64,000 nt of DNA from Chrysomallon squamiferum (taxonomy: Eukaryota > Mollusca > Gastropoda > Neomphalida > Peltospiridae). Of the stretch, positions 1 to 13,682 are shown piece by piece. Numbering within the stretch: the first letter of the stretch is position 1; each line of letters begins with the position of its first letter. The notes beneath the pieces are model-generated. The model ran no database searches, was not told where the DNA came from, and saw only the letters and a list, made by a program, of their open reading frames with translations. The stretch lies in assembly GCA_012295275.1 (NCBI GenBank), contig CM022671.1, positions 36,188,683 through 36,252,682 of the forward strand, written 5' to 3'. The position numbers were made by a program, and so were the translations under genes.

Positions 1-995
1 GGGATGTCGCCGGCTCTGCTGACGATGTAGGCTCTGTTACATCAGCGACGACGTCTGACTGAAAGCTGAAGAGACTGTCGAGGAAAGCTTGAGGGATGAG
101 CTGAGGGTCACCGTTAAACATGGCTGCCAATGCGACGACATCAATAGGCTGGATAATTGTCGTAGTCGTTTCGTGTGGTTCCTGGAAATGTTAGCAACAG
201 TACATGATAGAGAGTCATAAGCTTGTGTGTTTGTAAATCTAACGTGAGAATGAATTGTGTGACAGTATATTTGTAACGTGAGAATGAAATGCGATAGTAT
301 TATTCGTAACGTGACTGTCAAAACGTAGACTGAATATAGATATCTATATGTGTAACGTAACTCTAACACAAAGATCAGTAACAAAATTAAATCATATAGA
401 AGATACTGGCGAATGTAAACGTTTGTAAAGGTAAAGCGATGTAGAACAGTTAGTGAGTTACATGTAGTTAATTAGAATGTAACAGTGAGTGGTGAGTCTT
501 AATCAGTGTAGAGAAAGACGTGGGTGTAGACTGCAGTAGACAAGAGATTAGATAAACTTCCGTGTTTTTTAAGTTTTTTTTTTTTTTTTTTTTATAACGT
601 TAGTGTAAACAAATTAAAAAAAAAAAAAAGATAAAGAAAAAAAGAAATAATTTTAAAAGGGTAATTAGCTAAATTGATATCTTGCATTATGAAAAATTAT
701 TTGATAAAGTTATATAGTTATATTTGTGAAAGAGTAAGCGTACGTATGTTTGTGGGGGTGCCTGCGTGAAAATTAACATCATTAACTCCTGAATCCTTGT
801 GAATTTTCTTTTATGGCATACTTTGTTATTAGCCAAGGTTATTTTTCGACAATTAAATAAATTAATCATGTTGCGTTTACAAAATATACTGAGAGAAGTG
901 TTCACTAAAATAACACGGTAGTAAGAAACAAGTAAAACATTCCCTGATTTTAACAAACCAGGATACAGATTTAACTGTCAAACAAGTCTACAGAA

Positions 996-1039
<44 letters not shown>

Positions 1040-2270
1040 TAAAATAATTCCTTAATTAATATAGAAGTTTTATATTTTATATCAGATGAAAATATTTATA
1101 TTTATGTGGAAATCTTAGGAATGTTTCATTAGACATTAAATCAATAATATTTTCCAATAGTTTAGAATACACTAATGGCAGAATCTAATCCATCTGCTTA
1201 ATCAGTCTTGAAAAAGTTCCATTTTGTACAAATAGCAGCACAACAAATGGATTTCAGAGGATGCTTGTATAAAAATCAATTCTTAATTTAATTTGTCACT
1301 GTCAAATACGTCACTCGGCAACAGAAAATGATTGATATAGAATTGTTTTAAGACAACTGACACTTTATTTGACGTAGGACAAGTCGACGTGAGGTATGAA
1401 AATAAATAAATAAATAAAAAATTAAAACATTATCACGCTCTCTTTATCTAAATTTATTTCACTGTTCAAATTTTAAAACATTTAAATAATGTGGAAAGCT
1501 GAAAAGCTTAAATAACATATTTATTTATTTATTTATTTCAAGTATTTATTATTGTTGTTGTTGATTTGTTTCTAATAGACTGTCTTTACACTAATGTATT
1601 AACCAATTAATGTCCGTTTAACTTCCGATTAACGTTTATTAATTTAAAATATTCTCTTCTATATTGAGAACTGATCTTTATTTACATCACGTGATTAACG
1701 TTGTTTTAAAATTTTATCTTTTATTCTTGTAAGTGATCTTTAATTGCGTCACGTGAAAAATGTATTACAGTTTTGATTGCTTGCAGAATTTTCACTGTAT
1801 ATTCTTCTATTTTATTAATTAAACTATTATGGTTATAATTTTACAGTAATTAAGCAGCGAACATTTATTTATTTTTCTAAAATGCTAATACATTGTTCTA
1901 ACCGATCACGCCAGCAGCCTTCCAGAGGGTACATTGTCAGTTTTGCGGCAAAGCGCCATTGTCACTGTTAATTTATCGATTTTTTTTTCTTCTTCTTTTT
2001 TTTTTTTAGTTTCTGAAACTTTGCGTGAAGTGCGTGTGCCTACAGGTGCCACTCGTTCTAAAAGTTGGTAATGAAGTATTAACCTTTTAGATAAAATTTT
2101 AGATAAAATAATAATAATAATAATAATAATAATAATCTTCAACTGGAGAATACTGAAAAGGACAGACAACTCTTTCTTTCTCACAGAATCACAGTGAACG
2201 AACAAAACATCAACAATTTTAGATTCTAATGAAGCGATTAGATACAAGAAAAATCGTTTTCACTTACCAT
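1..2270 (-). CDS. 5' end of an unrecognised gene (two exons, runs off left edge)
   Basis: Two exons can be proposed on the minus strand. Exon 1 ends at 2268 with an ATG (2270-2268) immediately followed by a strong donor (GTAAGTG, from 2267). Exon 2 starts at 181 after a TTTCCAG acceptor and stays open to base 1. Joining them in phase 0 gives M, then EPHETTTTIIQP, followed by an acidic, hydrophobic and then Ser/Thr/Pro-rich stretch of at least 60 residues (VVALAAMFNGDP and FLDSLFSFQSDVV can be picked out). No family is recognised and no signal peptide or domain is visible. The evidence is matched splice phases, an open frame with normal codon use inside AT-rich DNA, and a TATA-like box about 130 bp upstream of the ATG. 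It could be the N-terminus of another receptor of the neighbouring cluster, but nothing visible shows that. The 2.1-kb intron (182-2267) holds poly-A/T runs and TAA repeats only. Confidence 0.4.
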
Positions 2271-2400
2271 TATCTTAGTGGTCACAGAGTATCGGTAAAT
2301 CTTTCTCGCTTTTCCAGAGACACTGTCACAAGAACGCAAAACACAAAACAGTTATTCGTCTTACTGTAGATAACTGAGTTTTACTGGTATTTTCTGAGTC

Positions 2401-2406
2401 TATATA
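2401..2406 (-). promoter_or_regulatory. TATA-like box for the gene at 1-2270
   Basis: The minus strand reads TATATA here, roughly 130 nt upstream of the proposed start codon at 2270. This spacing would place transcription start near 2370-2375. It is a short motif in AT-rich DNA, so it supports the proposed first exon only weakly. Confidence 0.25.
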
Positions 2407-2618
2407 TCCACGTCTAGTGACATGTCACTTTAGAGACGACGCTGCCATCTCGCATGTATTAATGAAATTATCTAATTAGCAGATAATCACATTGGCAATG
2501 AGATGAGTTGACAGGATTATTGTGAGTGCATTACTATAATTTGCTAATCCGATCAACGAGTGATTAATACTAAAACAACAGTTGAAACAAGGATCGGCTC
2601 TTATTTCATGATCCCCCA

Positions 2619-2630
<12 letters not shown>

Positions 2631-2702
<72 letters not shown>
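2631..2702. repeat. (TC)n microsatellite
   Basis: About 36 uninterrupted TC dinucleotides. The apparent Ser-Leu and Arg-Glu open frames across it are artefacts of the repeat. Confidence 0.95.
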
Positions 2703-2706
<4 letters not shown>

Positions 2707-2709
2707 AGA

Positions 2710-2902
2710 GAAACAAATAGAGAGTTATGTGTTTCAGCCAGTACGAAGAGGGTATATAGACAGGGGAGGAGAAATCTGATTAATAAATGAAGACTGACTA
2801 AAATCATTTAAATTTGTTTTGTCTGAAAAGGAACAGAACAAAAAAATAAATAAATAAAAACTTTCATTTCATTTCATTGCATAAAATTTGTTATTTCTCT
2901 TC

Positions 2903-2942
<40 letters not shown>

Positions 2943-5341
2943 GTTTATTTAATTTCTTCTCATTATTATTATTTGGGTTTTTTTCTGATTTAGTAAAATT
3001 GTAAATTAAAAAGTAATTTTTGTGTACACCCATACAGAGGGATATAAAATTGTATTCTACACAATTCTGAAATTACAGTGTGCTGTGTATGTTTGTGTGT
3101 GCGTTTGTCTGTGTGTGTTGTGTGTGTGTGTGTGTGTGTGTGTGTGATAATAACATTAGAATAAGATTTAGCATCATGATTACTACATCAATACGACGAC
3201 TACTATCACTATGACGGCCACTGCTTGTTCTAAATTATAATTTCTGTAATGAGAACTCCGAGTGAACATATAAAGAAGTAAATTCCCAGGAACTGATGAA
3301 AATGAAAACAAAAAATAGACATTAAAAAATAAAATAAAATAAAATAATTCCCTGTAATCGAGGCGTAATAATTTATAAGTTTTGATTTTTTATATTTCTT
3401 TATATTATATTATATTATTTATTTATTTGTTATTAATATTATTATTTTTTATGACAGTCATTATACAGCACACGTACTAATTGACTCTTTATTTTATTGC
3501 TTAGAATTAGTGTCGTATTACTCAAATAAATAAAACAAATAAAAGTATTTAGACACTTTTAACATGCATAAAAATACAGTTACGGACAATATAGAAAGTT
3601 AATTATAAATAGGTATAATTAGTCATTTTCGTTCACAGCGAAATTCATAGAAATTGTAGCTATTATGTTACACATAAAGAACTCTAGAAGGTAATATGTA
3701 TGGTACAGTTAGTGAGAAGTTTGTGCGACAAGTTTAGTGTTGCTCAGTCTTTTCATAGAATTTGCTGTAACTACTAGTATCAGATTCTTTATCGTTTTAG
3801 CCAGTTATTCATTAAAGTTGAAAGAAAAGCTCGTAAATATAACCCAGTATAATTGTTTTATTCAGTCTCAGTTGTTCTAGATAAAATAATATTTTTAAAT
3901 GATTATTTATTGTTTGTTTCCATTTTTGTAACTACCAAACTGATTCGAATTGCGCTATGTAACAACAGCTGACGTAAGCATCATGGCTGCTATTCACATA
4001 ATAGTGCACTGAAACGAACATCTTTAATAACTGTTAAATGTGTTAGATCAATATTTACAACCAATAAATAGCATTGTTAAATGCAATGTTAAAAATTTCA
4101 ATAGAATTCCAATTCTTTTAAAAAGCTATTAACAATTCAATACAATTTAAATAGATATGTAGATAAGGTGTGTCGTCGTTAAAGTATTCATGAACTATAT
4201 AAGTACTTTATTCGAAGATTGTTGTAATACACATCATCTATCTATTTAATGTTGATTTTTTAAATTAATTAATCATCATTAATCATCACTATTTTTGTAG
4301 TGCCAGACGAGTTTTACTTGTTTGGTACAAGAATGATAATAATCGAACAATGTGCCTAATTACTTACTTGACACGTACTAATGAAGATGATTGCTAATGG
4401 TGATAACTTGGTGGTAAACAATTGCTATTTATTGAAGCGATGACTCGTAATAATGTTGAAAATCCACAACTTCCTGCACTTCATTTCGTGAATACACTAA
4501 TACAACATTTGTAATATTTTATCGATTTATTTTTCTTTTCTTTTTTTTTTCTTTCTTTTTTTTCCTTTATTTTCGTGTTGTTTTTTTTGTGTTTTTTTTT
4601 TAATTTTGTCAGTTCATTACAAAGAAAAGACAATTCGTATTTCCATATTTTATTTTATTTATATTTATTTATTTTTTTAAAGAAAATTCTATACTCAAAG
4701 CATATGCAATACATTTTTTTTTTTCGAACTAACGACTTCAAGTATCAATATAATTATCTGTCTATTTGTATTAAAGGAATACTCGAGCGGCAATACATTT
4801 TCACAAACCTTTTAATATACACAAGAAGACTGATAATATTTAATTAGTAAATATACAGATTTTTATTAATCCAGTTTATACGTTTTTTATTTTTATTTAT
4901 TTATTTTTTTTATTTTTTTTTTTAGCGTATGTTCATTTTTTAAAGTGTATTCAAATAGCTGTACTGTTTTTGTTTGCTCGAACTCAAATATGACTCGAGC
5001 ATTCCTTTAAAGTATGCTAACAACTCAAGTAACTGCGTGCTTTAAAGAGCCCAGACTGCTGTAACAGTTGTGTGTTTTCAGGGAGGTTCGAAACAGACGG
5101 CTAGTGATTTCTAACTAAAGACGAAACGTAATGTGTATATACATTAACTGTCATCACACATCCTTGCTTTAACTAATCAGTGATAAGTATGTGATCACAG
5201 GGTCAAATGAGAATTTGTGGTTATCTGCTTTCCAGCGGTGTCGAAGAACAAACGCAGAACCGAGCCTACGAGCGCTTGTGTCTCGACGAGGTGAAGGTCG
5301 ACACAAAACGTCGCTTGCATTTGAGCTAATGCTTGAGGCGT
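2710..5341. other. AT-rich intergenic stretch, no gene seen
   Basis: This region contains TTTA tetranucleotide runs near 2906-2941, a GT run near 3115-3146 and poly-T tracts around 4540-4700 and 4900-4925. I found no exon with plausible splice sites. The last part may be 3' UTR of receptor A, which ends at 5342 on the minus strand. Confidence 0.6.
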
Positions 5342-7140
5342 TTACTTTAAACGGAGTAACTTCCTGAACGCTCGCCTGAAATCTGGTGAACTGAAATTGT
5401 ACAGAAACGGGTTTATCGTTGAGTTGAGGTACGTCATCCAGAACGTCACTGTGTACACGATTTCTGGAACGAGCTTGGGGTTGCTGGCGCTCACGTCGAA
5501 CACGAAATGGAATGGCACCCAGCAAATGATGTACCCAGCAATGACGTAGGTCAAAGTGAGGAAGACTTTTCTCTCGCGTCTCTCTGCCTGTTCGCCGGAC
5601 TCATTCCTGCTATCAAAAGAATGCGAGTCTGATGAGGAAAAGGCAGAAGTCAACGACTTCGAGTCTGGAACGGCCAAAAACTTGACAATACTCAACTTTG
5701 TCTTCTGCACGCGCGGAATGCTCGTTTCGGAACGAATCGCTTGTTTTTCATTCAGCTGTTGGCTTGTCTGTATGTCTGTGCTATCTGAGTAGCCCTGATT
5801 TTGATAGGGTAAGTTGTTTGTAGTCACCAGCGGTTCATCCTGGACGGTGGAGTAAATATTTGTGGCAGACGTTTGCTCTGGAGATGAGGTGAAGCTTTTA
5901 TTTACCGTGGGTTCTTGTGCTAAATCTAGTGAAGACACGCTCTCAGCTGGCACCATTTTGTCGCTTGGCACGACTGGATCAGCCGAGTGGTTCGTCTCGC
6001 TGGCTCGCCTCACCTCAATGACTGGAGGAGTGTCTGGAAAACCAGAGCAAGTAGCATTCACGTCACTCCGTGCGCCTGTTATACACCTGCTCCCTACTGC
6101 TCCGATTTTTAGTCTCTGTTTCATGAACAAATAAACTCGAATGTAACAAAACAAGAGAATCAAACACGAGCCGTGATGGCCGACAGCGGCCACTACGATA
6201 ACGAATTCTTTGTTTTGAGACGGTTCCCACTTACACACGTTGGACCGACTGTTTCTCAGTCTGTCAGTTATACACGGGGGCAGCCACAGTATCAACATAA
6301 CAATCCTGAAAATAACAAATATACACTTTAATACAGACACAGTATCAACATAACAATCCTGAAAATAACAAATATACACTTTAATACAGACACAGTATCA
6401 ACATAACAATCCTGAAAATAACAAATATACACTTTAATACAGTCACAGTATCAACAGATAAATCCTGAAAATAACAAATATACACTTTAATACAGACACA
6501 GTATCAACATAACAATCCTGAAAATAACAAATATACACTTTAATACAGACACAGTATCAACATAACAATCCTGAAAATAACAAATATACACTTTAATACA
6601 GTCACAGTATCAACAGATAAATCCTGAAAATAACAAATATACACTTTAATACAGACACTGTATCAACATAACAATCCTGAAAATAACAAATATACACTTT
6701 AATACAGTCACAGTATCAACATAACAATCCTGAAAATAACAAATATACACTTTAATACAGACACTGTATCAACATAACAATCCTGAAAATAACAAATATA
6801 CACTTTAATACAGACACAGTATCAACATAACAATCCTGAAAATAACAAATATACACTTTAATACAGTCACAGTATCAACAGATAAATCCTGAAAATAACA
6901 AATATACACTTTAATACAGACACTGTATCAACATAACAATCCTGAAAATAACAAATATACACTTTAATACAGTCACAGTATCAACATAACAATCCTGAAA
7001 ATAACAAATATACACTTTAATACAGACACTGTATCAACATAACAATCATGAAAATAACAAATATACACTTTAATACAGAAACGACATAATCCTGAAAATT
7101 ACAGATATACATTTAAATACAGACACAGTATCAACATAAC

Positions 7141-7213
<73 letters not shown>

Positions 7214-10200
7214 CTATATAACAGTTATCAGAGAATCATCACTCTTCTACTAAACTGATTTATTCAGTGAGAAAACGTAGTTATTGGAATCTCTCAACGT
7301 CTTTTTTCATTTACAGATTACATTGCTGTGAGACCGTGATCAGCAACTATTTATTTCCAGATTCCATTTCTTTTCTTTACATCATCTTTTGAGTCAAACA
7401 TAGTACGAATCGATGTCCATCATTAATTACTCTCCCAATCCATGGAAAATGTTACTTGGATTTTACACTAATCAAGCTTATAATTAATGAATTCTTTTTC
7501 GTCTTTTTTCCCACCCAGTTTCTAGGTGTAATTTGATCAGACCCCTGCGGATTTATTTTCTTGGATAAAGTAATTTCTGTAACAGCCTTAATTAAAACTA
7601 TGTAATATTGTTTTTTTATATTAGTGAAAAAAAAATGTGATCTCAGTTTTATTTATAAATTTAACTATGGATTCAGCTACTGTAATATTACATTGTTTAT
7701 AAATTAATGACAAAGGAACAGGATTAAGTTATTCTAAAATTATATTACCCAAAAATTTAACCATGTCAGAGTAACCGGATTCAATTATTACAGTATTACT
7801 TTGTTTTTTCGGACTGCTATACAAATACTGTTTTCATTTTGTCATTTTTAGGATTTTGTGGCTGTCCGAATGGAATATCAGTCTCTTACTGTCTTTTGTC
7901 TTTATTTGTTTATCCCTTTCCGCCTTTGTTTTCTTTCTCTCTCTCTCTCCCTCTCTCTTTTTATTTTATTTTTTTTTTTTTTTTTTTTTTTTTATTTTTT
8001 TTTATTATTCGTCTAGATTAAAAATGTATACATATAAGGATAAGTTTAAATGAAGTAAAATAGTGATTAAAGATCAACAGTGTAGTTCAGCAAAGAAAAT
8101 AATTAGTTTTATTTGCACAACATCGTATGCATATTAATTATTTTCAGTGCATTCCGCAAAACGTGACACCTGGTCTGGCTTTTCATCTGCAAAGGAAGCT
8201 TTTTTTTTTTTCTTTTTTTTAATGAAACCACTTAGAACTGATAGCAGTGCCCAGATACTCCATTAGAATCACGCCGGATCAACTTCAGTTACAATTATTC
8301 TCAGATGTTAATGACACAGGATAGTATTAAAAAATACTGACAACAGTAACGAAGATGAACTTTAAACCTGATTACTGATAAATGCCAGATTCAACATTTG
8401 CAGGTGATAAGATAAACACTTTCGACGACAACGTAACGTGAAAGAGATTGTAAATAAAATAGAACTAAGTTACACACTGACAAGGATAACGTAACGTACA
8501 GTGGTAATATGTAAATGTTAAACACTTACTGTGACAATACGTAAACTTTAAACACATTGGCGATACGTAAACTTTAAACACTTACGGTGACAATACGTAA
8601 GCGTTAAACACTTACAATGGCAATACGTAAGCGTTAAACACTTAGTGACAATACGTAAACTTTAAACACTTACAGTGATAATACGTAACCGTTAAATATA
8701 GTGACAATACGTAAACGTTAAACACAGTGACAATATGTAAATGGTAAACAGTGACAATACGTAAACGTTACACAGTAACAGTGACAATACGTAAACATTC
8801 AACAGTAACAGTGACAATACGTAAACGGTAAGCACAATGACAATACATAACTTTTAAAGACTTACAGTGGCAATATGTAAGAGTTAAACACTGGCAGGGA
8901 CAATAAATAAGCGTTAAATACTGACAGTGGTAAATAAGCGTTAAATACTGATAATGGTAAATAAGCGTTAAATACTGACAATGGTAAATAAGCACTATAC
9001 AATGACAGCGTCAATAAACAAGCGTTAAACTTTGACAATGAAAATAAAAGCGTTAAACACTGACAGAGACAATAAACAAGCGTTAAACTTTGACAATGAA
9101 AATAAATGAGCGTTAAACAGGACAGTGACAATACGTAAGCGTTATACACCGATAGTGACAATATGTGCGCGTTAAACAGTTTTACTGACAATAAACAGAC
9201 GCTGTTCTTTTCTTGAATAAATATCCATTAATAACCTAATGAAGGACTGGATAAATGATATATATATATATATATATATGAATCTCCTTATAATACATTT
9301 TTTTCTTTCTTTTTGTGAGTATAATTATTAAAACAACAATTTGAATTCATAAATTCATACAAAAATTATTATAAATTGTAATAAAGTTGTCATAGTATTG
9401 CATTACTGTATACGTGTGTATTATGAGAGAAATTAATTATTGCAACATGAAATAGGTGCATATTTATATTAGTACGCTGAAAAAGATACCAGTGGAAAAA
9501 TACATTGTTCACTATATCTAACGAGGCATCACGGTACATTATTATTTTATTTCGGATTTCTTCGCCGTCGAATTTTTCTCGTCTGCTCAATCAGAATAAT
9601 GTGATTTAAAACTGTTAATGCATTCTTCAGTATTTTCAGAGATTAAACTGCAGATTTTTTTTTTTTTTTTAATCTTCTGTCGCGATGAGACATTTAATAC
9701 TTGTCTAATGTCATAAACTAAAAACTATCTCTCTTCCACAGGAGCGGGAAAAAGTATTAACTCAGTAATTAACTTCGCCAAATCTTTTTTTAATACCACA
9801 GTAACTTGAATTAAGTCAAATTTTTGACGTATGGGCGGATGTATCTATATAATAATATATGTATCTCTGTATGTGTATGCATGTAATGTATGCCTCCATA
9901 CATGTATATTTATTTACGTGTTTGTTTTCATATACATATATGCACATTGTTCGTAAGTCGAGGCTTCATAGTGAACTATTTTTTGCAAAAGATACCCACA
10001 CTCTCATATAAACTGTCTAAAATAAAAAAAAAAAAAAAAAAAAAAAAAAATTAACAAAAAAAATAATGATGATGACAGAACAAAAAATTCTAACAGTAGT
10101 CTGATAATAACAAAGTGTCTGTGTATGTTATGTATATGTGTGTGTGTGTATGTATGTATATGTATATATATTGAAGTTTACGTACCACACACAAGAAATA

Positions 10201-10625
10201 CCAACACGAGCTTTCTTCTTTTTACTGTATTTTCTGTAGTGTTGTCGCCACGACGTGGCCCACAGACGATCTACAGCTATAAGTATTAAAGTAAACACGG
10301 AGGCGAAAGTCATGGCGTAGTTTAAGAAGATCCTAATGCTGCATATGATTTCTCCAAACGGCCAGTAGCCAAGTACGGTTTCTATAGCAGTCAGATTCAT
10401 ACCAACGACGGCCACAGCTAAGTCGGTGATAGCCAGATTTGCGATATAGTAATTAAAAACTGTGTGAAATCGTCTTATTCGAAATACAACCAACAAAACA
10501 ACAATGTTGCTTACGATTGTTATAAGTATGACTGTGTAAAGTCCTACTCCGAGAAGAATTTTACTCCAGTGAATTGGTTTTATTCCAGAAAATCCGGCAG
10601 TCGTCGAAATGTTTTCAGTTTTCAT
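5342..10625 (-). CDS. Aminergic-type class A GPCR, receptor A (two exons)
   Basis: Seven-TM receptor of the biogenic-amine/muscarinic-like group. Exons are 10625-10186 and 6305-5342, 467 aa in total. The chosen ATG (10625, MKTENIS...) aligns with the starts of its two paralogues; an upstream ATG at 10718 adds only microsatellite-encoded Asn/Lys. Exon 1 carries an N-glycosylation sequon (NIS), Asn1.50 (N40), Asp2.50 in LAITDLAVA, Cys3.25 (C95) and a DRLW version of the DRY motif. Exon 2 carries TM5, a long Ser/Thr-rich third intracellular loop of about 170 residues, TM6 with CWVPFH, TM7 with NSTINPFLY, and FRRAFRKLL helix 8. The intron splits the TM4 Trp codon (TG|G). Oddities: the amine-anchoring Asp3.32 is Asn (N102, in FLNYAMTF), and the intron next to exon 2 is a minisatellite made of the exon's own acceptor region. 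The protein should sit in the plasma membrane; its ligand is unknown. Confidence 0.8.
6306..7135. repeat. 53-bp minisatellite built from the receptor A exon 2 acceptor
   Basis: About 15 near-identical 53-bp units directly abut exon 2 of receptor A. On the minus strand each unit contains TTTGTTATTTTCAG followed by GATTGTTATGTTGATACTGT, which is the intron end plus the first 20-odd bases of exon 2. Variant units have TCTGTTGATACTG-type changes. The last units, near 7080-7135, are degraded. Confidence 0.9.
7144..7209. repeat. (GA)n microsatellite
   Basis: Uninterrupted GA dinucleotides inside the receptor A intron, next to the 53-bp minisatellite. Confidence 0.95.
8490..9200. repeat. Degenerate minisatellite, unit about 28-36 bp
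   Basis: Repeated core (a)gtgacaatacgtaaacgtta followed by aacactta, with many substitutions and length changes. It lies inside the receptor A intron. The open frames on the minus strand (repeats of LTLIYCHCQ type) come from the repeat and are not a gene. Confidence 0.85.
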
Positions 10626-10790
10626 TTTATGTATTTTTTCTTCATTATAATAATAATAAATATTGTTATTGTTATTTTTGTTTTTGTTGTTGTTGTTTTT
10701 ATTTTTGTTTGTGGGCATTTGACTGCCATTACGTCTTCTGTTTTACAATGTTATTAAAGTATTCACTTTACGTCATAGAATTACCATTGA

Positions 10791-10798
10791 TGACGTCA
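10791..10798. promoter_or_regulatory. Palindromic CRE-like site upstream of receptor A
   Basis: TGACGTCA lies about 165 bp upstream of the receptor A start codon (minus strand). A second copy lies at 11728-11735. The full palindrome is the known CREB/ATF consensus; function here is inferred from position only. Confidence 0.3.
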
Positions 10799-10895
10799 CA
10801 GACTTGATCGTAATCTGTTTATGTTATAGTCATGTGACTAAATAACAACCTTAACAAATTAAGAAAACAATGAAATAACAAATAAAAAATTTAAT

Positions 10896-10960
<65 letters not shown>

Positions 10961-12110
10961 GTGTACTTCAAAAATCACGAAGATGTAATTTTCAAAGTTT
11001 TCTGTTTAACTGATACTAAGCATTTTTATATCTCTGCTTATTTAGTGCGTTGATTTAGTGTGAAGAAACTTGTCATTAGATTACTTTTCATATATCATTT
11101 TTTTTCTTAACGAGATCACATGTTCAAAGCTGAGTATAAGAATATCCAATTGCTTAAATTGAACTAAATCTAGGTTCAGTCAAAACCTCTTTCGTTATCT
11201 TCTAAATCATAAATAGAAAAAGAAAACTAATTAAAAAAATACAGTTAAGTTGGATTTTTTGTTAAATCGATTGGAAACTGAGCGCTGTCTTGTTTTGAGA
11301 ATAAGTAATAAAAACAACAATATGTTGTCTGCTCAGAAATATGTTTTATATTTTTCATGGATGCAAGCTTTCCAACTAATAAAAATGTTAAGATAACAAA
11401 CGGTATAAAAAAAAAAAAAAAGATGTTGCTACTTTTCTTCCTTTTGAAAGAGTGTTAAAAAGATGGAAAATTTTAAACAGCAAGAATCAGGAAGAAAATA
11501 TCTGACTTTTGCTTTCTACCCTAGTATAAGATTTACAATATGAATAAAACCTAAAACAATTTTGTATTGATAGGTCTGTTTTTCTTTCTTTCTTCTTTCT
11601 TCTTTTCTTTTTATTTATTTATTTATTTATTTTGCTTGTTGTTTTTTTTTTGTGTGTTTTTTTCGGTATAATTTCTTACCCAGGCTTGAAAAATCATCAG
11701 GCTACCAGAGTGTTACGTAATGAAATGTGACGTCACACACGTTAAACGCTGAGACACACTCTATGAAAGCAATCGAGTTTTCGCTGCCAGTTTTTATTTT
11801 AATAATGCAACAACGGTAAACATACGGGAGAACCTAAAAGTCAGTAAAAGATTTAAAAAATAAAACATAACAAAAGTAGAACAAAATAATAATAATATGC
11901 CTTCTGAGTTAAGAATTCTAGAGTACCTTTTTGTAATCATTATATTTCACAATTTTTGATCGACGGATTGCCTAAAATTCAATTTCACAGGAATAAATAA
12001 GTGCTGTTAATTAATTTTCAGCTGAAATAACAAATGAAAAGAGAAAAGAAGACTGAAAAAAAAAAATTAGAGGAAAAAGAAAGTAAAGGTTTAGAAGAAA
12101 AAAGTAAGTA

Positions 12111-12454
12111 CAGTGGTACCTTGACTTACGAGTTTGCCGAGCTCGTATCTCAGTTTGCTAAACCACTTTTTCTTCTTAGCACTGTCTTTTGCACTCAGTT
12201 TCTTAGGATCCATGGCCAGAAATACTGGCAAAATACTGAACGGGGTAACCACGTGAACTAAACGAGTGAGACACAGGATGCTGGGCGGGTGTCATGTTGT
12301 TGGATGCGCCAACTAGCTCGCTTGTAACTCAGATTTTGGTTCGCAACTCAAAGCAAAAAATAGACCCGGCGACTGCTCATATCTCGAAAAACTTATAAGT
12401 TGGGGCACTCGAAAAACTTATAAGTTGGGGCACTCGTAAGTCGACGTACCACTG
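12111..12454. mobile_element. Mariner/Tc1-type MITE (TA target, inverted ends)
   Basis: The element begins CAGTGGTACCTTGACTTACGAG and ends with its near-perfect inverse, CTCGTAAGTCGACGTACCACTG (2 mismatches in 22). It is flanked on both sides by TA (12109-12110 and 12455-12456). At 344 bp it has no transposase frame, so it is non-autonomous. Inside the right half a 26-bp segment (ctcgaaaaacttataagttg...) is tandemly doubled. TIRs with a TA duplication are the hallmark of IS630/Tc1/mariner elements. Confidence 0.75.
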
Positions 12455-13302
12455 TATTTAGAAGAAATACAAAGAAAAGCATAATGTCAGAAAGCTGGTG
12501 AAGTCTCACTACGATGTTTCTTTAGTTTTGTGTTAGATCTGTACGAGATTACGCACTGCACGATAAAAACGAATTATTATGTGCATTATTTTCTGACGTA
12601 AAAAAAAAAAAAAATGTACATTATTGACATACACAAGTAATTAGACAACTTAGAAGTCTTAGATGAAACCTCTGTACAAAATTTTCTTTAAAAAAACATC
12701 CTTTAATAATGTCACGCTGTTCACAATATGTCTAATCACAACAAGATAAATAGAAGTTACTTTATTTTCAAAAAGCAACAACAAAAGGAACATAAAATAA
12801 CTGATTCTGGTATCCTTACATTTGTCTGTGGTCCGAGTTACCAGGCAGTGGGGGAATGGATCGTTGATGTGGCGTAATTCATTACCTGTTTTTTATTTAG
12901 ATTATATTAGCCTGTTTTATACCTAGTATACTTTCAGTTTATCTTTCCTTTCGTTCTCTTCAGCAAACGTTATTAATGTTGTTATTGATTTAATTAGTTG
13001 TGTCATTTCCAAACAGTTAGATAACAAGGTGTTCTCTATACGATTTATTCTGGACGCCTGCCAGTTTATTCAGTTTGTTTATTTCTTCTTATTTTGGTTA
13101 ATTCATAAATTTGGACTTCAGAACATATATTTTTTTTAATGTAAATTTTCTTTGTAGAAAGTGATTTATTTTTATTACATAAGGCAAAAATAGTTTAACC
13201 TATTGTCATAAAAATATGGATATAAAAATAAAAAATAAACTCGTAATTGTAATTCTGAAACAAACGAGATGGTTTTGTGAAAGATATTTAATTAGCAGAG
13301 CG

Positions 13303-13418
<116 letters not shown>

Positions 13419-13570
13419 TAAACTCTGAGAAATGTTTTCATGTAGCGTTGATGGTAATGTTTTAGTGAGAGAGAGAGAGAGAATGAAAAGTGATAGTGTG
13501 AAAGAGAGGAGATAGAGAGAAAGAATAAAACGAACGAAAGATAGATAGACAGAGAGTGAGAAAAAGACAG

Positions 13571-13682
<112 letters not shown>

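Noticed and set aside
5040-5110. Possible tRNA-like B box (GGTTCGAAAC)
   Set aside because: No A box at the right distance and no cloverleaf pairing could be drawn.
10626-10718. Upstream ATG of receptor A adding an Asn/Lys/Tyr-rich N-terminus
   Set aside because: The added residues come from a microsatellite, and the paralogues start at the position equivalent to 10625.
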